From assembly GCA_944381535.1 (NCBI GenBank), contig CALWLN010000032.1, positions 1 to 64,000 on the forward strand: 64,000 nucleotides of DNA. Direction: 5' to 3'. This stretch comes from an uncultured Lachnospiraceae bacterium. GTDB lineage: Bacteria; Bacillota; Clostridia; Lachnospirales; Lachnospiraceae. The notes below the pieces were generated by a model. That model was not told the DNA's origin and made no database searches. It saw only the letters and a list, made by a program, of their open reading frames with translations. Numbering within the stretch: the stretch's first letter is position 1; each line of letters begins with the position of its first letter. Made by a program: the position numbers and the translations under genes. Shown piece after piece: positions 8,301-17,513 of the stretch.

Positions 8301-9983
8301 ATGGATTGCACAAAAGCCGTCTATTCCGATGAATACTATGACTTGATCGTAGAAACGGATAACCAAAGAGAACGCTTTTCCCTGCCGCCCTGCCTGCAGG
8401 AAATCGACAGCCGCTATGTGGTAGGCTACTGGCCCAGAGAAGGCCTGCCGCCCTTCCAAGTCACCAACTATACTTACACGGCCATCCCCAAGCTGTTCAC
8501 TACCCTGGATGAGCTTGCCATGGAGGCCAGCGGAATCAGCCAGATACAGAACCAGCCCCCCCTGTCCCTAAAAGGGCAAGGGGTTCTGATTGGAATTATC
8601 GACACCGGAATCGACTATCAGAATTCCCTGTTTCGCAACGCGGACGGCTCCACCCGGATTGCCGCCATCTGGGACCAGACCCGCAGGGAGGGACCGGCCC
8701 CCGAGCATTTTATCTACGGGGCGGAGTACCGGGCCGGACAGATTAACGAAGCGCTGGCCTCGGAAAATCCCCTGACGGTGGTCCCTGTCACGGACGAAAA
8801 CGGCCACGGCACCTATGTGGCCAGTCTGGCCGCCGGAGGGGCGGACCCCGGGCAGGCTTTTGTGGGGGCGGCTCCCTACGCCGCCATCGGAGTAGTAAAA
8901 CTGAAGGAGGCCAAACAATTTTTGCGGGACTTTTTTTTCGTGGGGGAGGAGGTCACCGCCTTTCAGGAAAACGACATTATGGCAGGCATCGCCTATCTGG
9001 ACCGGCTGGCCTATGCCCTTGACATGCCCCTGTCCCTCTGCGTAAGCCTTGGCACCAACTGGGGCAGCCACGGGGGCGTCAGCCCCCTGTCCAATGTGCT
9101 GGACGGCCTGGTCCGTAAGCTTAAGCGCTCCGCAGCTGTTGCGGCAGGCAACGAAGCCAACCGGCGCCATCACTACCGGGGCGTCATTGCGGAAAACGGA
9201 GCCTTTGATAACGTGGAGATCAATGTGGGCAGCTCCCTGCCTGGCTTCACCCTGGAGCTGTGGAGCCTGGTGTCCGAAACCTTCACAGTGGAAATCGTCT
9301 CCCCAACCGGGGAACGGATTCCCAGGCTCAGCCCCCAGAATGTCCGCCGGGAGTATACCTTTATCTTTGAAAATACCCGGGTGAGCATTGACAAAAATAT
9401 CAGCTTCGCCTCCAATGATCTACAGTTAATTTTCATGCGCTTTGAAAAACCCAGCCAGGGAATCTGGAATGTCCGGGTGTATGGAGAGAATGTGTTTCAC
9501 GGAGAATATCATATGTGGCTGCCCCTGGAAGCATTGTTGGGCGGTGAGGTGTTTTTCTTAAATTCCAACCCGGATACCACCGTCACCGTTCCGGGAGGTG
9601 CCCGTTTCCCCATGACCGTGGGCGGCTATGACGACAGGACCGGAAGTATCTATCTGGATTCCGGCAGAGGGTACACCATTGAGGGGGCCGTCAAGCCAGA
9701 CTTTGTGGCCCCGGCTGTAGGGGTGCTGGGGGTGGGCCTGCGAAATCGCATTGTCCCCAGGACGGGCACCAGCGCCGCAGCCGCCATCACCTCCGGCGCG
9801 GCTGCTCTCCTGCTGGAATGGGCCGTGGTCCGGGGGAATTATCCCAGACTCACCTCTGGGGACATCAAGGGGCTTTTGATCCGCGGCGCAGACCGGGACC
9901 CCCAGCGGCAGTATCCCAATCGGGAGTGGGGGTACGGACGTCTGAATCTCTATGAGGCCTTCAGCAGTATCCGCACCCTGTAA
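8301..9983 (+). CDS. S8 family subtilisin-like serine protease
   Basis: A 560-residue subtilase. The full triad is present: D101 (GIIDTGIDY), H169 (DENGHGTYVASL) and S491 (RTGTSAAAA). No signal peptide is visible, and the large insertion between H and S (about 200-470) resembles the jellyroll-containing Csp-like subtilases common in Clostridia, where related proteins process spore germination proteases; several housekeeping paralogs also exist, so the role is open. RBS CAGGAGC precedes the ATG. Its stop lies 2 nt from the stop of the convergent ClpX gene. Confidence 0.9.
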   Translation: MDCTKAVYSDEYYDLIVETDNQRERFSLPPCLQEIDSRYVVGYWPREGLPPFQVTNYTYTAIPKLFTTLDELAMEASGISQIQNQPPLSLKGQGVLIGIIDTGIDYQNSLFRNADGSTRIAAIWDQTRREGPAPEHFIYGAEYRAGQINEALASENPLTVVPVTDENGHGTYVASLAAGGADPGQAFVGAAPYAAIGVVKLKEAKQFLRDFFFVGEEVTAFQENDIMAGIAYLDRLAYALDMPLSLCVSLGTNWGSHGGVSPLSNVLDGLVRKLKRSAAVAAGNEANRRHHYRGVIAENGAFDNVEINVGSSLPGFTLELWSLVSETFTVEIVSPTGERIPRLSPQNVRREYTFIFENTRVSIDKNISFASNDLQLIFMRFEKPSQGIWNVRVYGENVFHGEYHMWLPLEALLGGEVFFLNSNPDTTVTVPGGARFPMTVGGYDDRTGSIYLDSGRGYTIEGAVKPDFVAPAVGVLGVGLRNRIVPRTGTSAAAAITSGAAALLLEWAVVRGNYPRLTSGDIKGLLIRGADRDPQRQYPNREWGYGRLNLYEAFSSIRTL

Positions 9984-9985
9984 TC

Positions 9986-11461
9986 CTAACCCGGCAGCGC
10001 CTGATATCCCCGCATGGTGATAATGGGCCCGCCGGTGTTTTCAATATAAGCTCTAGTGATGGTCACCTTGCCGATGTTGTCATCCTTAGGAATCTCATAC
10101 ATAATATCCAACATAAATTCCTCAATGATGGACCGTAAGGCTCTGGCTCCCACATCCTTCTCTCTGGCCTTCTTCGCGATGGCCCGCAAAGCGTCCTCCT
10201 CAAATTCCAGCTTCACCTCGTCCATGGCCAGAAGCTTCTGGTACTGCTTGATAATAGCGTTTTTGGGCTCCTTTAAAATCTCCACCATCATGTCCTCGGT
10301 GAGGGTGTCGAGAGTGAAGATCACCGGCAGACGTCCCAAAAACTCAGGTATCATGCCGTATTTTCGGATATCCTCCACCGCCACACGCCGTAAGAGATTC
10401 TCCTCCTCATCGTATTTATCCTTCAAATCCGCACGGAAGCCCATGGAGGAGTGCTTGTTCAGCCGCTCCTTGATAATGTCCTCAAGGCCAGGGAAGGCGC
10501 CGCCGCAGATAAATAAAATATCCTTGGTGTTGACGGTGGCCAGGGGTACCATGGCGTTCTTGCTGTTGGCTCCCACGGGCACCTCAATCTCCGCGCCCTC
10601 CAAAAGCTTCAACATCCCCTGCTGCACGGATTCGCCGCTGACATCCCGCTGGTGAGTATTTTTCTTCTTAGCAATCTTGTCAATCTCGTCAATAAAGATA
10701 ATACCATGCTCCGCCTTCTCCACATCATTGTCCGCGGCGGCCAGAAGCTTGGTCACCACGCTCTCGATGTCGTCGCCGATATAGCCCGCCTCGGTGAGAG
10801 AGGTGGCGTCCGCAATGGCCAGGGGCACGTCCAGAAGCTTCGCCAGGGTCTTGACAAGATAGGTCTTGCCGCTTCCGGTAGGCCCGATCATCAGCATGTT
10901 GGACTTCTCAATCTCAATGCCGTCCAGAGTGTCGGAGGCCACCCGCTTGTAGTGATTGTAAACCGCCACGGACATGACCTTCTTGGCATGCTCCTGGCCC
11001 ACCACATACTCGTCCAGACTGGCCTTGATCCTGTGGGGCGCGGGAATGGCCTTGATATCAAGAACCGGCTTTTCCTCCTTCTCTTCCTTTGGTTTTTTCT
11101 TCTTAATCTTCTGATTCTGGGGCATCATCCCCTGCAGATCCGACAGATTGATCATACTGATATTTGGCATGCCCGGGAAACTGATCCCTGGCATATTCGG
11201 CATGTTGGCGGGGTTAAAATTGCTCATATCCCCCAAGGGGAACCCGGCCTGGTTCATGCTGTCAAAGGTTTTCTGCATACAGTCGGCGCAGATGCAGATA
11301 TTGTTTGGAATCTTGATCATCTTCCCGGCCTTGCTCTCCGGCCGGCGGCAGATGTAGCAGATGTCCTCGTACTCGTCTTTATGTTCCTGATTGTCCTCAG
11401 TGGCTTCCTTGGTCTTGTTCTCCTCCGTCTCCACTTCCGACAGTAAATCTTTTTCTGACAT
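9986..11461 (-). CDS. clpX: ClpX-like AAA+ unfoldase with zinc finger and extended linker
   Basis: A 491-residue ATPase that unfolds substrates for ClpP. An N-terminal C4 zinc-binding motif (C35, C38, C58, C61) is followed by a Met/Pro/Asn-rich linker (71-118) and a Lys/Glu stretch (119-132). The AAA+ core has Walker A GPTGSGKT (193-200) and Walker B IIFIDEID (253-260), then the ClpX-type GAFPGLEDIIKERL and sensor regions. The gene is longer than typical ClpX (about 420 residues) because of the N-terminal extension and linker, and it is not beside clpP or lon, so it may be a second ClpX-type paralog. RBS AAGGAGA precedes the ATG. Confidence 0.9.
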   Translation of the reverse strand: MSEKDLLSEVETEENKTKEATEDNQEHKDEYEDICYICRRPESKAGKMIKIPNNICICADCMQKTFDSMNQAGFPLGDMSNFNPANMPNMPGISFPGMPNISMINLSDLQGMMPQNQKIKKKKPKEEKEEKPVLDIKAIPAPHRIKASLDEYVVGQEHAKKVMSVAVYNHYKRVASDTLDGIEIEKSNMLMIGPTGSGKTYLVKTLAKLLDVPLAIADATSLTEAGYIGDDIESVVTKLLAAADNDVEKAEHGIIFIDEIDKIAKKKNTHQRDVSGESVQQGMLKLLEGAEIEVPVGANSKNAMVPLATVNTKDILFICGGAFPGLEDIIKERLNKHSSMGFRADLKDKYDEEENLLRRVAVEDIRKYGMIPEFLGRLPVIFTLDTLTEDMMVEILKEPKNAIIKQYQKLLAMDEVKLEFEEDALRAIAKKAREKDVGARALRSIIEEFMLDIMYEIPKDDNIGKVTITRAYIENTGGPIITMRGYQALPG

Positions 11462-11641
11462 GAAAAAATCTCCTTCTTATCCTATCCTCTCAGGTCCCGG
11501 GACTGCCGGTCCGGAATGAACCGGAGCCCCAAAGAACCTTCCGCCTTAAGTATAAGTCAAGAAAAAAAGATTCTCAATAGAAAAGTCAGAAAGATTATAA
11601 ATTTTATATTTATTTAAGATTTTTCGCAACGTTTTCACCAA

Positions 11642-12574
11642 TCATAAAAAATAATGAAAACCCACAACCCTCTGCTCTATCACATCATAATAAAGCCCAA
11701 CAGTAGTATCCTGCTCCATCATCAGAAGCAGGCAATCCTGAAGCTCAATCATCTGAATCGGTATATCCTCCTCCACGTTTTCCAGGCCATAGGAATCCGC
11801 CAGTTCGCTATAATTTTGCGTCCCTTGCCAGGAATATTCATCCCGGACCCGCATGGACAGACCATAGGAAACCTCCTGGCAGAACCCGAATAAATCCACA
11901 TAAAGGCCCCAATCTTCCGCATAGATACTGTCCCAATACGCCGAATACATCGCATTAAAGATTGCCAGCGCGCTATCATAATTTTTCTCCATCCGATTTA
12001 AAAACGCTTCCCGGTTCTCTTCCCATTCCTCGCTGTCCTTCACTCCCTCCTCCCGGACCTGGATGCAGGAAAAGGAACTAATGTACATAGGGTCACAAGA
12101 AATTTTCACCTCATATTCCCCGTCCCCCAGACGTATCACCTCGTCGTAAAAAAAGAACTCTACGGACTGGTCGTCCCAGACTCCCTGTTTCATACTATCC
12201 CAGATACTTTTATTCTGTTCCTCATACCAGCGGGCGACCTCCTCATAATCTTTATTTGCCGCCCTGGCGATCAGGTTGTAAAACACCTCGTTTTCCAGAT
12301 ACGTAAGGTCCGTAGACCAAACATAATCCTCGACAACGCTCCCTGTGGTTCCCGGATTCTCCTCCGTGGGATAATAGTTCCATGGATACAACTGTATGTC
12401 GTCCTCCAGCCTGGAATAAAACAGGTTGGAAATATTTCCCTCCATGGTAACCGGCTCCGGCTCCGGGGAGCTTTTCAGCACCTGCTCCCCACTAAACAGA
12501 AGGCCCCCGTAGCCAACCGCCAGAATAGCCACTGCGCATACCACGGTAAGAATCATGGCCTTAACGTTCTTCAT
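11642..12574 (-). CDS. Membrane-anchored protein of a two-component operon
   Basis: A 310-residue protein not assigned to a named family. One N-terminal hydrophobic segment (about residues 5-27) acts as signal anchor; the rest is acidic, rich in Tyr, Trp and Glu, and probably extracytoplasmic. It overlaps the end of the histidine kinase gene by 14 nt, so it is translated from the same message. The context (regulator, kinase, exported protein) suggests a sensory accessory or a target of the two-component system; this is inference. Confidence 0.75.
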   Translation of the reverse strand: MKNVKAMILTVVCAVAILAVGYGGLLFSGEQVLKSSPEPEPVTMEGNISNLFYSRLEDDIQLYPWNYYPTEENPGTTGSVVEDYVWSTDLTYLENEVFYNLIARAANKDYEEVARWYEEQNKSIWDSMKQGVWDDQSVEFFFYDEVIRLGDGEYEVKISCDPMYISSFSCIQVREEGVKDSEEWEENREAFLNRMEKNYDSALAIFNAMYSAYWDSIYAEDWGLYVDLFGFCQEVSYGLSMRVRDEYSWQGTQNYSELADSYGLENVEEDIPIQMIELQDCLLLMMEQDTTVGLYYDVIEQRVVGFHYFL

Positions 12575-13982
12575 GAGCCTTTCCCCCTTTCATGCGCACC
12601 GTAACAACAGTTCCTACGCCCGTCTCGCTTGTGATCCGCAGATTTCCCCGGTGAAGCTTCGCAATCTCCACACACAGGGCCAGGCCCAGGCCCGCGCCGC
12701 CGCTGGCACGACTTCGGACCTTATCCACCATGTAGAAGGCCTGGGTGATCTTCTCAATTTCCTCCTTTGGAATCCCAATCCCCTCATCCGTCACCGTGAA
12801 GAAAAAGACCTCCTTCTCAAACCAGCCCCGGATGATGATGGATCCTCCCTCCCGGCTGGCCTTGACCGCGTTGTCAAATAAATTATAGACCAGGGATTTT
12901 ATCAGCTCCCGGTCCATCCACAGCTTTCCCTTTTCGCTCTGGCAGGAAAAGGCCAGGTTGTGACTTTTTGCGATCACGCCCAGGGAAACGGCGATTTCAG
13001 AAAAAAGCTGCTGCACTTCCTCCTGCTGCCACTCCACATTGGCCTCCCCCACGGTGATCATCTCCATCAGCTTTCCCGAAAGGGTCCTAAGGCGGCTGGC
13101 CTCATCCTTGATGATTCCCGCGTACTCCAGACGCTGTTCCCCGGACAGGTTACTCCTGATTAACAGCAGATCGGAGAAGCCCAGGATGGAGGTGAGGGGT
13201 GTTTTCATCTCGTGGGCCAGATTGTCGATAAACTGCTTCCTGTCCTCGGCCACATTCTGAAGGGCCCGTATATTTTCCTCCACCGCCTGGGCCATCCGGT
13301 TCATATTGAAGGCCAGCTCGGAAATTTCGTCCTTCCCCTTCTCCGGCACCCGCCGCTCATATTCCCCTTGGGCGATAGCTCTGGTTCCGGCGTTGATTTT
13401 CTGTAACGGCAGCAAAAGCAATTTCACAGCCGCCAGAAGAATGACCGCGATGACGATGGCGCAGGCCATGCTGACCGTGCGGGCGCTGTCCAACATATTC
13501 CGGTGCATGAGCACCACATCCCCTATATCGGACACCGTGAGAAAATAGTAGGTGTTGGTCTCTAAGGACTCCTTTGACAAAATATACAGAGAATTTCCCT
13601 TCATCTGCATATAGCTCTCTCCGCTCTCCGCCACCTGGTTCAACAATTCCTCCTCTGCTGTAAGCTCCCGGTTCTGAAACACAGGCTCCAGGTTTTTGTC
13701 ATAAAAGGAAATGCCATTCTTGACATTCTCCTCCCCGAAGGTGCTCTCCATATAGTCCGTCACCTGATTCTTTTCCAGGAGAATGGCGTTCTGCCGTAAC
13801 CGCTCCGACAACAGCATGCTTTTAAAATTGGTGATTAAAAATTCATGCTCCGTGTAAGCCGCCTGCTTTCGCTGGTCCATGGCCAGCTCAAAACTGTTTT
13901 TCAGAAGCAAAATACTGGTAACGCTCACGGCAAGCATTACCAGCACCATGGTATATAAGAAAATTTTCTGCCACAGCTTCAT
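12561..13982 (-). CDS. Sensor histidine kinase
   Basis: A 473-residue transmembrane kinase. Hydrophobic segments at about 8-27 and 165-187 bracket an extracytoplasmic sensor; a HAMP region (about 190-240) follows, then the dimerisation/phosphoacceptor helix with H257 in NLAHEMKTPLTS, and an ATPase domain with the N box (LFDNAVKA), G1 (DEGIGIP) and G2 (GAGLGLAL). Starts immediately after the stop of the response regulator gene, without intervening bases, indicating translational coupling. Confidence 0.95.
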   Translation of the reverse strand: MKLWQKIFLYTMVLVMLAVSVTSILLLKNSFELAMDQRKQAAYTEHEFLITNFKSMLLSERLRQNAILLEKNQVTDYMESTFGEENVKNGISFYDKNLEPVFQNRELTAEEELLNQVAESGESYMQMKGNSLYILSKESLETNTYYFLTVSDIGDVVLMHRNMLDSARTVSMACAIVIAVILLAAVKLLLLPLQKINAGTRAIAQGEYERRVPEKGKDEISELAFNMNRMAQAVEENIRALQNVAEDRKQFIDNLAHEMKTPLTSILGFSDLLLIRSNLSGEQRLEYAGIIKDEASRLRTLSGKLMEMITVGEANVEWQQEEVQQLFSEIAVSLGVIAKSHNLAFSCQSEKGKLWMDRELIKSLVYNLFDNAVKASREGGSIIIRGWFEKEVFFFTVTDEGIGIPKEEIEKITQAFYMVDKVRSRASGGAGLGLALCVEIAKLHRGNLRITSETGVGTVVTVRMKGGKAHEER

Positions 13983-14642
13983 CTATCTCATACTCTCCAA
14001 TCGATATCCCAGCTTGGGGATGGTCACAAGACATTCCTTCAAGTTCAGCTTTTTGCGAAGCTGCTGGATGTGAATGTCGATGGTTCTGGTTTCGCCCTCA
14101 TACTCAAAGCCCCAGACGGCGCTTAAAAGCCGCTCCCGGGACACAGCCACGTCCTTGTGCTGCAGAAAAAATACCAGCACTTCAAATTCCTTAGGAGTCA
14201 GGTAGACAAGCTGGCCATTCTTTTTACAGGTATGCTCCTCAATGTTGACGGAAATGTCCCGGTATTCATAAACCTGCACGGTCTTTTTGACTCTCCGCAG
14301 GATCACCTCGATGCGGGCCAGAAGCTCCATGGCCTCAAAGGGCTTTACAATGTAATCCTCAGCCCCCAGACGCAGGCCCCGGACCTTGTCGGTGAGTTCC
14401 TGCCGGGCGGTGATGAAGATAACCGGAGTGTCCGTATTTGTGCGATTTCGCATGATCTCAAAGCCGCTCATGTCCGGCAGCATGACATCTAAGAGGATTA
14501 AATCAAATTCCTCCTGTTCCATCTTCTGAAAAGCCTCGGCGCCGTTGGCGCAGACCACGCCCTCATAGCCGCCGATAGCCACGGTGGCCTCGATCAGCTT
14601 GGCGATGTTGGGGTCGTCCTCTACGATCAATATGCGTATCAT
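13983..14642 (-). CDS. OmpR/PhoB-type response regulator
   Basis: A 219-residue regulator with a receiver domain (acidic pocket E8-D9-D10, phosphoacceptor D52 in LILLDVMLP, switch Lys in YIVKPFEA) and a winged-helix DNA-binding domain (YLTPKEFEVLVFFLQH and TRTIDIHIQQLRKK). First gene of a three-gene operon with the kinase and a membrane protein. A TATAAT-type -10 box is visible on the minus strand at 14680-14685, about 40 nt before the start. Confidence 0.96.
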   Translation of the reverse strand: MIRILIVEDDPNIAKLIEATVAIGGYEGVVCANGAEAFQKMEQEEFDLILLDVMLPDMSGFEIMRNRTNTDTPVIFITARQELTDKVRGLRLGAEDYIVKPFEAMELLARIEVILRRVKKTVQVYEYRDISVNIEEHTCKKNGQLVYLTPKEFEVLVFFLQHKDVAVSRERLLSAVWGFEYEGETRTIDIHIQQLRKKLNLKECLVTIPKLGYRLESMR

Positions 14643-14819
14643 TTTTCCTGCTCCTCACTACGTACGGTATCATACATAGATTATAACAGAAATTCAAAGA
14701 AAAGAATGCAGAAAAATGTAAAAAAAATTTAAATTTTGCGGCGGATGATCCGCTCACGTCAGTTTTACGGAGCGCGTCACAAAGCCATAGCGAAAGGCTA
14801 CCCGCATATTTTCTAACAA

Positions 14820-14862
14820 AAAAGCGGAAGGAAACAATTCTCTCCCGTCTCCTTCCGCTTTT
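14820..14862 (-). terminator. Rho-independent terminator of transport operon 1
   Basis: Perfect 13-bp arms (14820-14832 and 14850-14862, AAAAGCGGAAGGA and its complement). On the minus strand the hairpin is followed by six T residues, 17 nt downstream of the solute-binding protein stop. Confidence 0.88.
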
Positions 14863-14878
14863 CCTGCCGGGTTCTCAC

Positions 14879-16510
14879 CTATTCCGCCCGGAACCTGTCA
14901 TAAGCAGCCTGGTTTACCTTCACTAGCTCGTTCATGCCGTATTCCTCCAGCTTTTTGCAGTATTCTTCCCATGCAGCGTCATCGTTGATATCCTCCACGC
15001 CCATGATGAACTTGTGCTCCATCTCCGACAGATAGGTACCGTATTCGGTGCTGTATTGGTCGATAATAGCCTGTTCCTCATCCGTATAGGTGAAGTAACG
15101 ACTGGGGAATTCCTCAGCGGTGGCATAGGGAAGCACCTTGTCCCGATATCCCAGCTGACGTATCTGGTTGTTGCCCGGCGTATCGGTCACATAGTCCCCA
15201 AGCTGCAGTATGCCCGCCATACCGTAGGTGATTTCCTTATATAGATAGTCGGTGGTAAAGTCAGCCCCACCGTCCGCCGTGGTCAGTCCGTAGGTTCCGT
15301 CGTCATTTAAGTGGATGCATACGCCCTCCGGGCCGTAGTTGAAGGCCAGTCCGTAGATTCCGGTTCCCTCCTGCACCTCCTCCGTGGCAAAGGCAATATC
15401 CACCAGCTTGCAGATTTCCTCCACATAGGGGCTCTCGGCGTTGATCACAAAATAGTTGTCGTTCATAACCACTCTGGGAGCCTTACAGATGGGGGTATCC
15501 CCTTCCTTAGCCACCAGCGGAGACATAGTTCCAAGATGGATCTGACCGTCCGCAAACATATCCTCCGTCACGCTCATGGCACACTCCGCGAAGAAGATAG
15601 CGGAGCCCTCCTGTACCAGAGACAGCATGGAGTTATTGTCCAGCGTCAGATACTCCTGATGAAGGAGCCCTTCCTTATACAGCTTCGCCAGATAAGCCAG
15701 GTAGTCCCGGTATTGTTGGGAATTGTGGTCATCGATCACCGTTCCCGTGCCGTCGTCATAGGTACCCGGATTCGTTCCCTCACCAAAAGCCGGATAGATT
15801 AGGCTGGAAAGGTAAGATCCGTCACTGATATTGGTCACTAACGGAGCCTTCCCACCGTTCAAATCCCGGCAGGCCACCAGCACATCATAAAACTCGTCCA
15901 AGGTCGTGGGCTCCTTTAAATTATGCTCCTCCAGGAAATCCGAACGGTAATGCATACGTGCCATGGTGGTGGTAACGCTCTCCTCGATCCGAGGCAGGCC
16001 GTAAATACCGCCGTCAGACTGTGTGCTAGACTGCTTCGCCAGGGGATACTGCTCGAAAACTGCCCACAGGTTCGGCATAATATCGGCGTAATCATTGTAA
16101 TCCACGAATTTCTGGCCCAGTACACCGTACTCATAGGTGACGGAGTTGTTCATTCCCGTCAGGAAGAAATCCGGCCACTCGTTACTTGCCATAAATACGT
16201 TAAACTGCTCCGACTCAATGTTGATGAAATCCACATGGATATTGGTCAGCTCCTCCAGCTTCTGCCACAGAAGCCTTTCCGTGGTCATGTCCTGTCCCAC
16301 CACCACACAGGTCACCGTAATGGGCTCCTCCACGATTGGGTAAGACGGCGTGTAATCCTCCCCGGTACCCTCATCTTCCCCCGGCTCCTGCTGTTCCGTC
16401 TCCGGGTCCTTAGTTCCCGGCTCTTCTTTCGTCTCCTCCTTACCGCAGGCGGTCAGCATAGACGCCGCCATAACCAGCGTCAGGATTAATGCCAACATTC
16501 GTTTCTTCAT
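14879..16510 (-). CDS. Extracellular solute-binding lipoprotein (oligosaccharide ABC transporter 1)
   Basis: A 543-residue substrate-binding lipoprotein. The signal peptide ends in lipobox LTAC at residues 19-22, followed by an acidic Glu/Pro-rich tether (24-55). The body has the two-lobe family 1 layout of LipO/YtcQ-type proteins. It is the last gene of the LplB-LplC-SBP operon, 97 nt after the LplC-type gene, and ends at a strong terminator. The ligand is not determinable; neighbours (AraC regulator, GH3, mutarotase-like gene) point to a plant or host glycan fragment. Confidence 0.93.
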   Translation of the reverse strand: MKKRMLALILTLVMAASMLTACGKEETKEEPGTKDPETEQQEPGEDEGTGEDYTPSYPIVEEPITVTCVVVGQDMTTERLLWQKLEELTNIHVDFINIESEQFNVFMASNEWPDFFLTGMNNSVTYEYGVLGQKFVDYNDYADIMPNLWAVFEQYPLAKQSSTQSDGGIYGLPRIEESVTTTMARMHYRSDFLEEHNLKEPTTLDEFYDVLVACRDLNGGKAPLVTNISDGSYLSSLIYPAFGEGTNPGTYDDGTGTVIDDHNSQQYRDYLAYLAKLYKEGLLHQEYLTLDNNSMLSLVQEGSAIFFAECAMSVTEDMFADGQIHLGTMSPLVAKEGDTPICKAPRVVMNDNYFVINAESPYVEEICKLVDIAFATEEVQEGTGIYGLAFNYGPEGVCIHLNDDGTYGLTTADGGADFTTDYLYKEITYGMAGILQLGDYVTDTPGNNQIRQLGYRDKVLPYATAEEFPSRYFTYTDEEQAIIDQYSTEYGTYLSEMEHKFIMGVEDINDDAAWEEYCKKLEEYGMNELVKVNQAAYDRFRAE

Positions 16511-16607
16511 ACTACATTCCTCCTATCTTGTTTTGATATAAAAAATATGTTTGATAAAGCAGAGTATCCTCTCCGCGAATATCCCCATGTATCTTCTGCC
16601 GCGCGCA

Positions 16608-17498
16608 CTACCCCTTGACAGATCCGATCATCACACCCTTAGCAAAAAATTTCTGCAGGAAGGGATACAGAATCATCACCGGAAGGGAAGATACCACGAT
16701 CACGGCATATTTCAAAAGCTGCGCCAGCTGGTATTGTTCCGCGGCATACTCCGCCATGGTCCCTTCCATCATGGCGGCGCTGGTTTCCACCTCCACCAAT
16801 AGACGCCGTAGCACCAGCTGCAACGGCTTGTACTCGTCGCTGTTGATATACATCATGGCGTTAAAGTAAGAATTCCAATGGCCCACGGCAAAATAAAGAA
16901 CCATCACGCCCGTTAAGGCCTTGGCGGTGGGCATCACCACCTGCAAAAAGCACCGGTACACGGAACATCCGTCGATCATGGCCGCCTCCTCCAGCTCCTT
17001 GGGCAAATCGGAAAAGAAGGTACGGCAGATGATACAGTTGTACATACTGAAGGCCCCCAGAATCACCAGCACCAGCCTGGTATTATAGAGATTCAGCTTC
17101 TGTACCAGCAGGAAGGAGGGAATCATACCGCCTCCGAAATACATGGTGATCATAAAAAAGGTCATAAAGAAATTTTTACCTGGCAACGTTTTTTTAGAGA
17201 GGGCGTAACCACAGGGAATCGTCACCACCAGATTGATGGCTGTCCCTACCACCGTATAGAGAATAGTATTGGCGTATCCCGTCATAATTGCCTGCTCCTG
17301 AAATACCCGCTTGTAACCGTCCAGCGTAAAGCCCACGGGAAACAGCCACACTTTGCCGCCGCCTACCGCCGTTGGGTCGCTCACCGAACAGGATATGACG
17401 TAAATAAGGGGATACAGCACAATCAGCGTAATCAATATCACCAGCGCGTATGCCACAATCTGGAACACGCGGTCTCCTTTTTTCACTCTCGCTTTCAT
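16608..17498 (-). CDS. Carbohydrate ABC transporter permease (LplC/YtcP type)
   Basis: A 296-residue inner-membrane permease with six predicted helices and the EAA loop EAAMIDGCSVYRCFLQVVMP, which docks the ATPase. The ending KGVMIGSVKG is typical of LplC-type subunits. Only 15 nt separate it from the LplB-type gene, with an AGGAGGAG site. No ATPase gene is in the locus, as usual for this family, where a shared MsmK-type ATPase energises several transporters. Confidence 0.95.
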   Translation of the reverse strand: MKARVKKGDRVFQIVAYALVILITLIVLYPLIYVISCSVSDPTAVGGGKVWLFPVGFTLDGYKRVFQEQAIMTGYANTILYTVVGTAINLVVTIPCGYALSKKTLPGKNFFMTFFMITMYFGGGMIPSFLLVQKLNLYNTRLVLVILGAFSMYNCIICRTFFSDLPKELEEAAMIDGCSVYRCFLQVVMPTAKALTGVMVLYFAVGHWNSYFNAMMYINSDEYKPLQLVLRRLLVEVETSAAMMEGTMAEYAAEQYQLAQLLKYAVIVVSSLPVMILYPFLQKFFAKGVMIGSVKG

Positions 17499-17513
17499 GA
17501 ATTTGACTCCTCC

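Noticed and set aside
10652..11446. 264-codon frame antisense to clpX
   Set aside because: Long only because of GC-biased codons on the coding strand; no RBS or domain.
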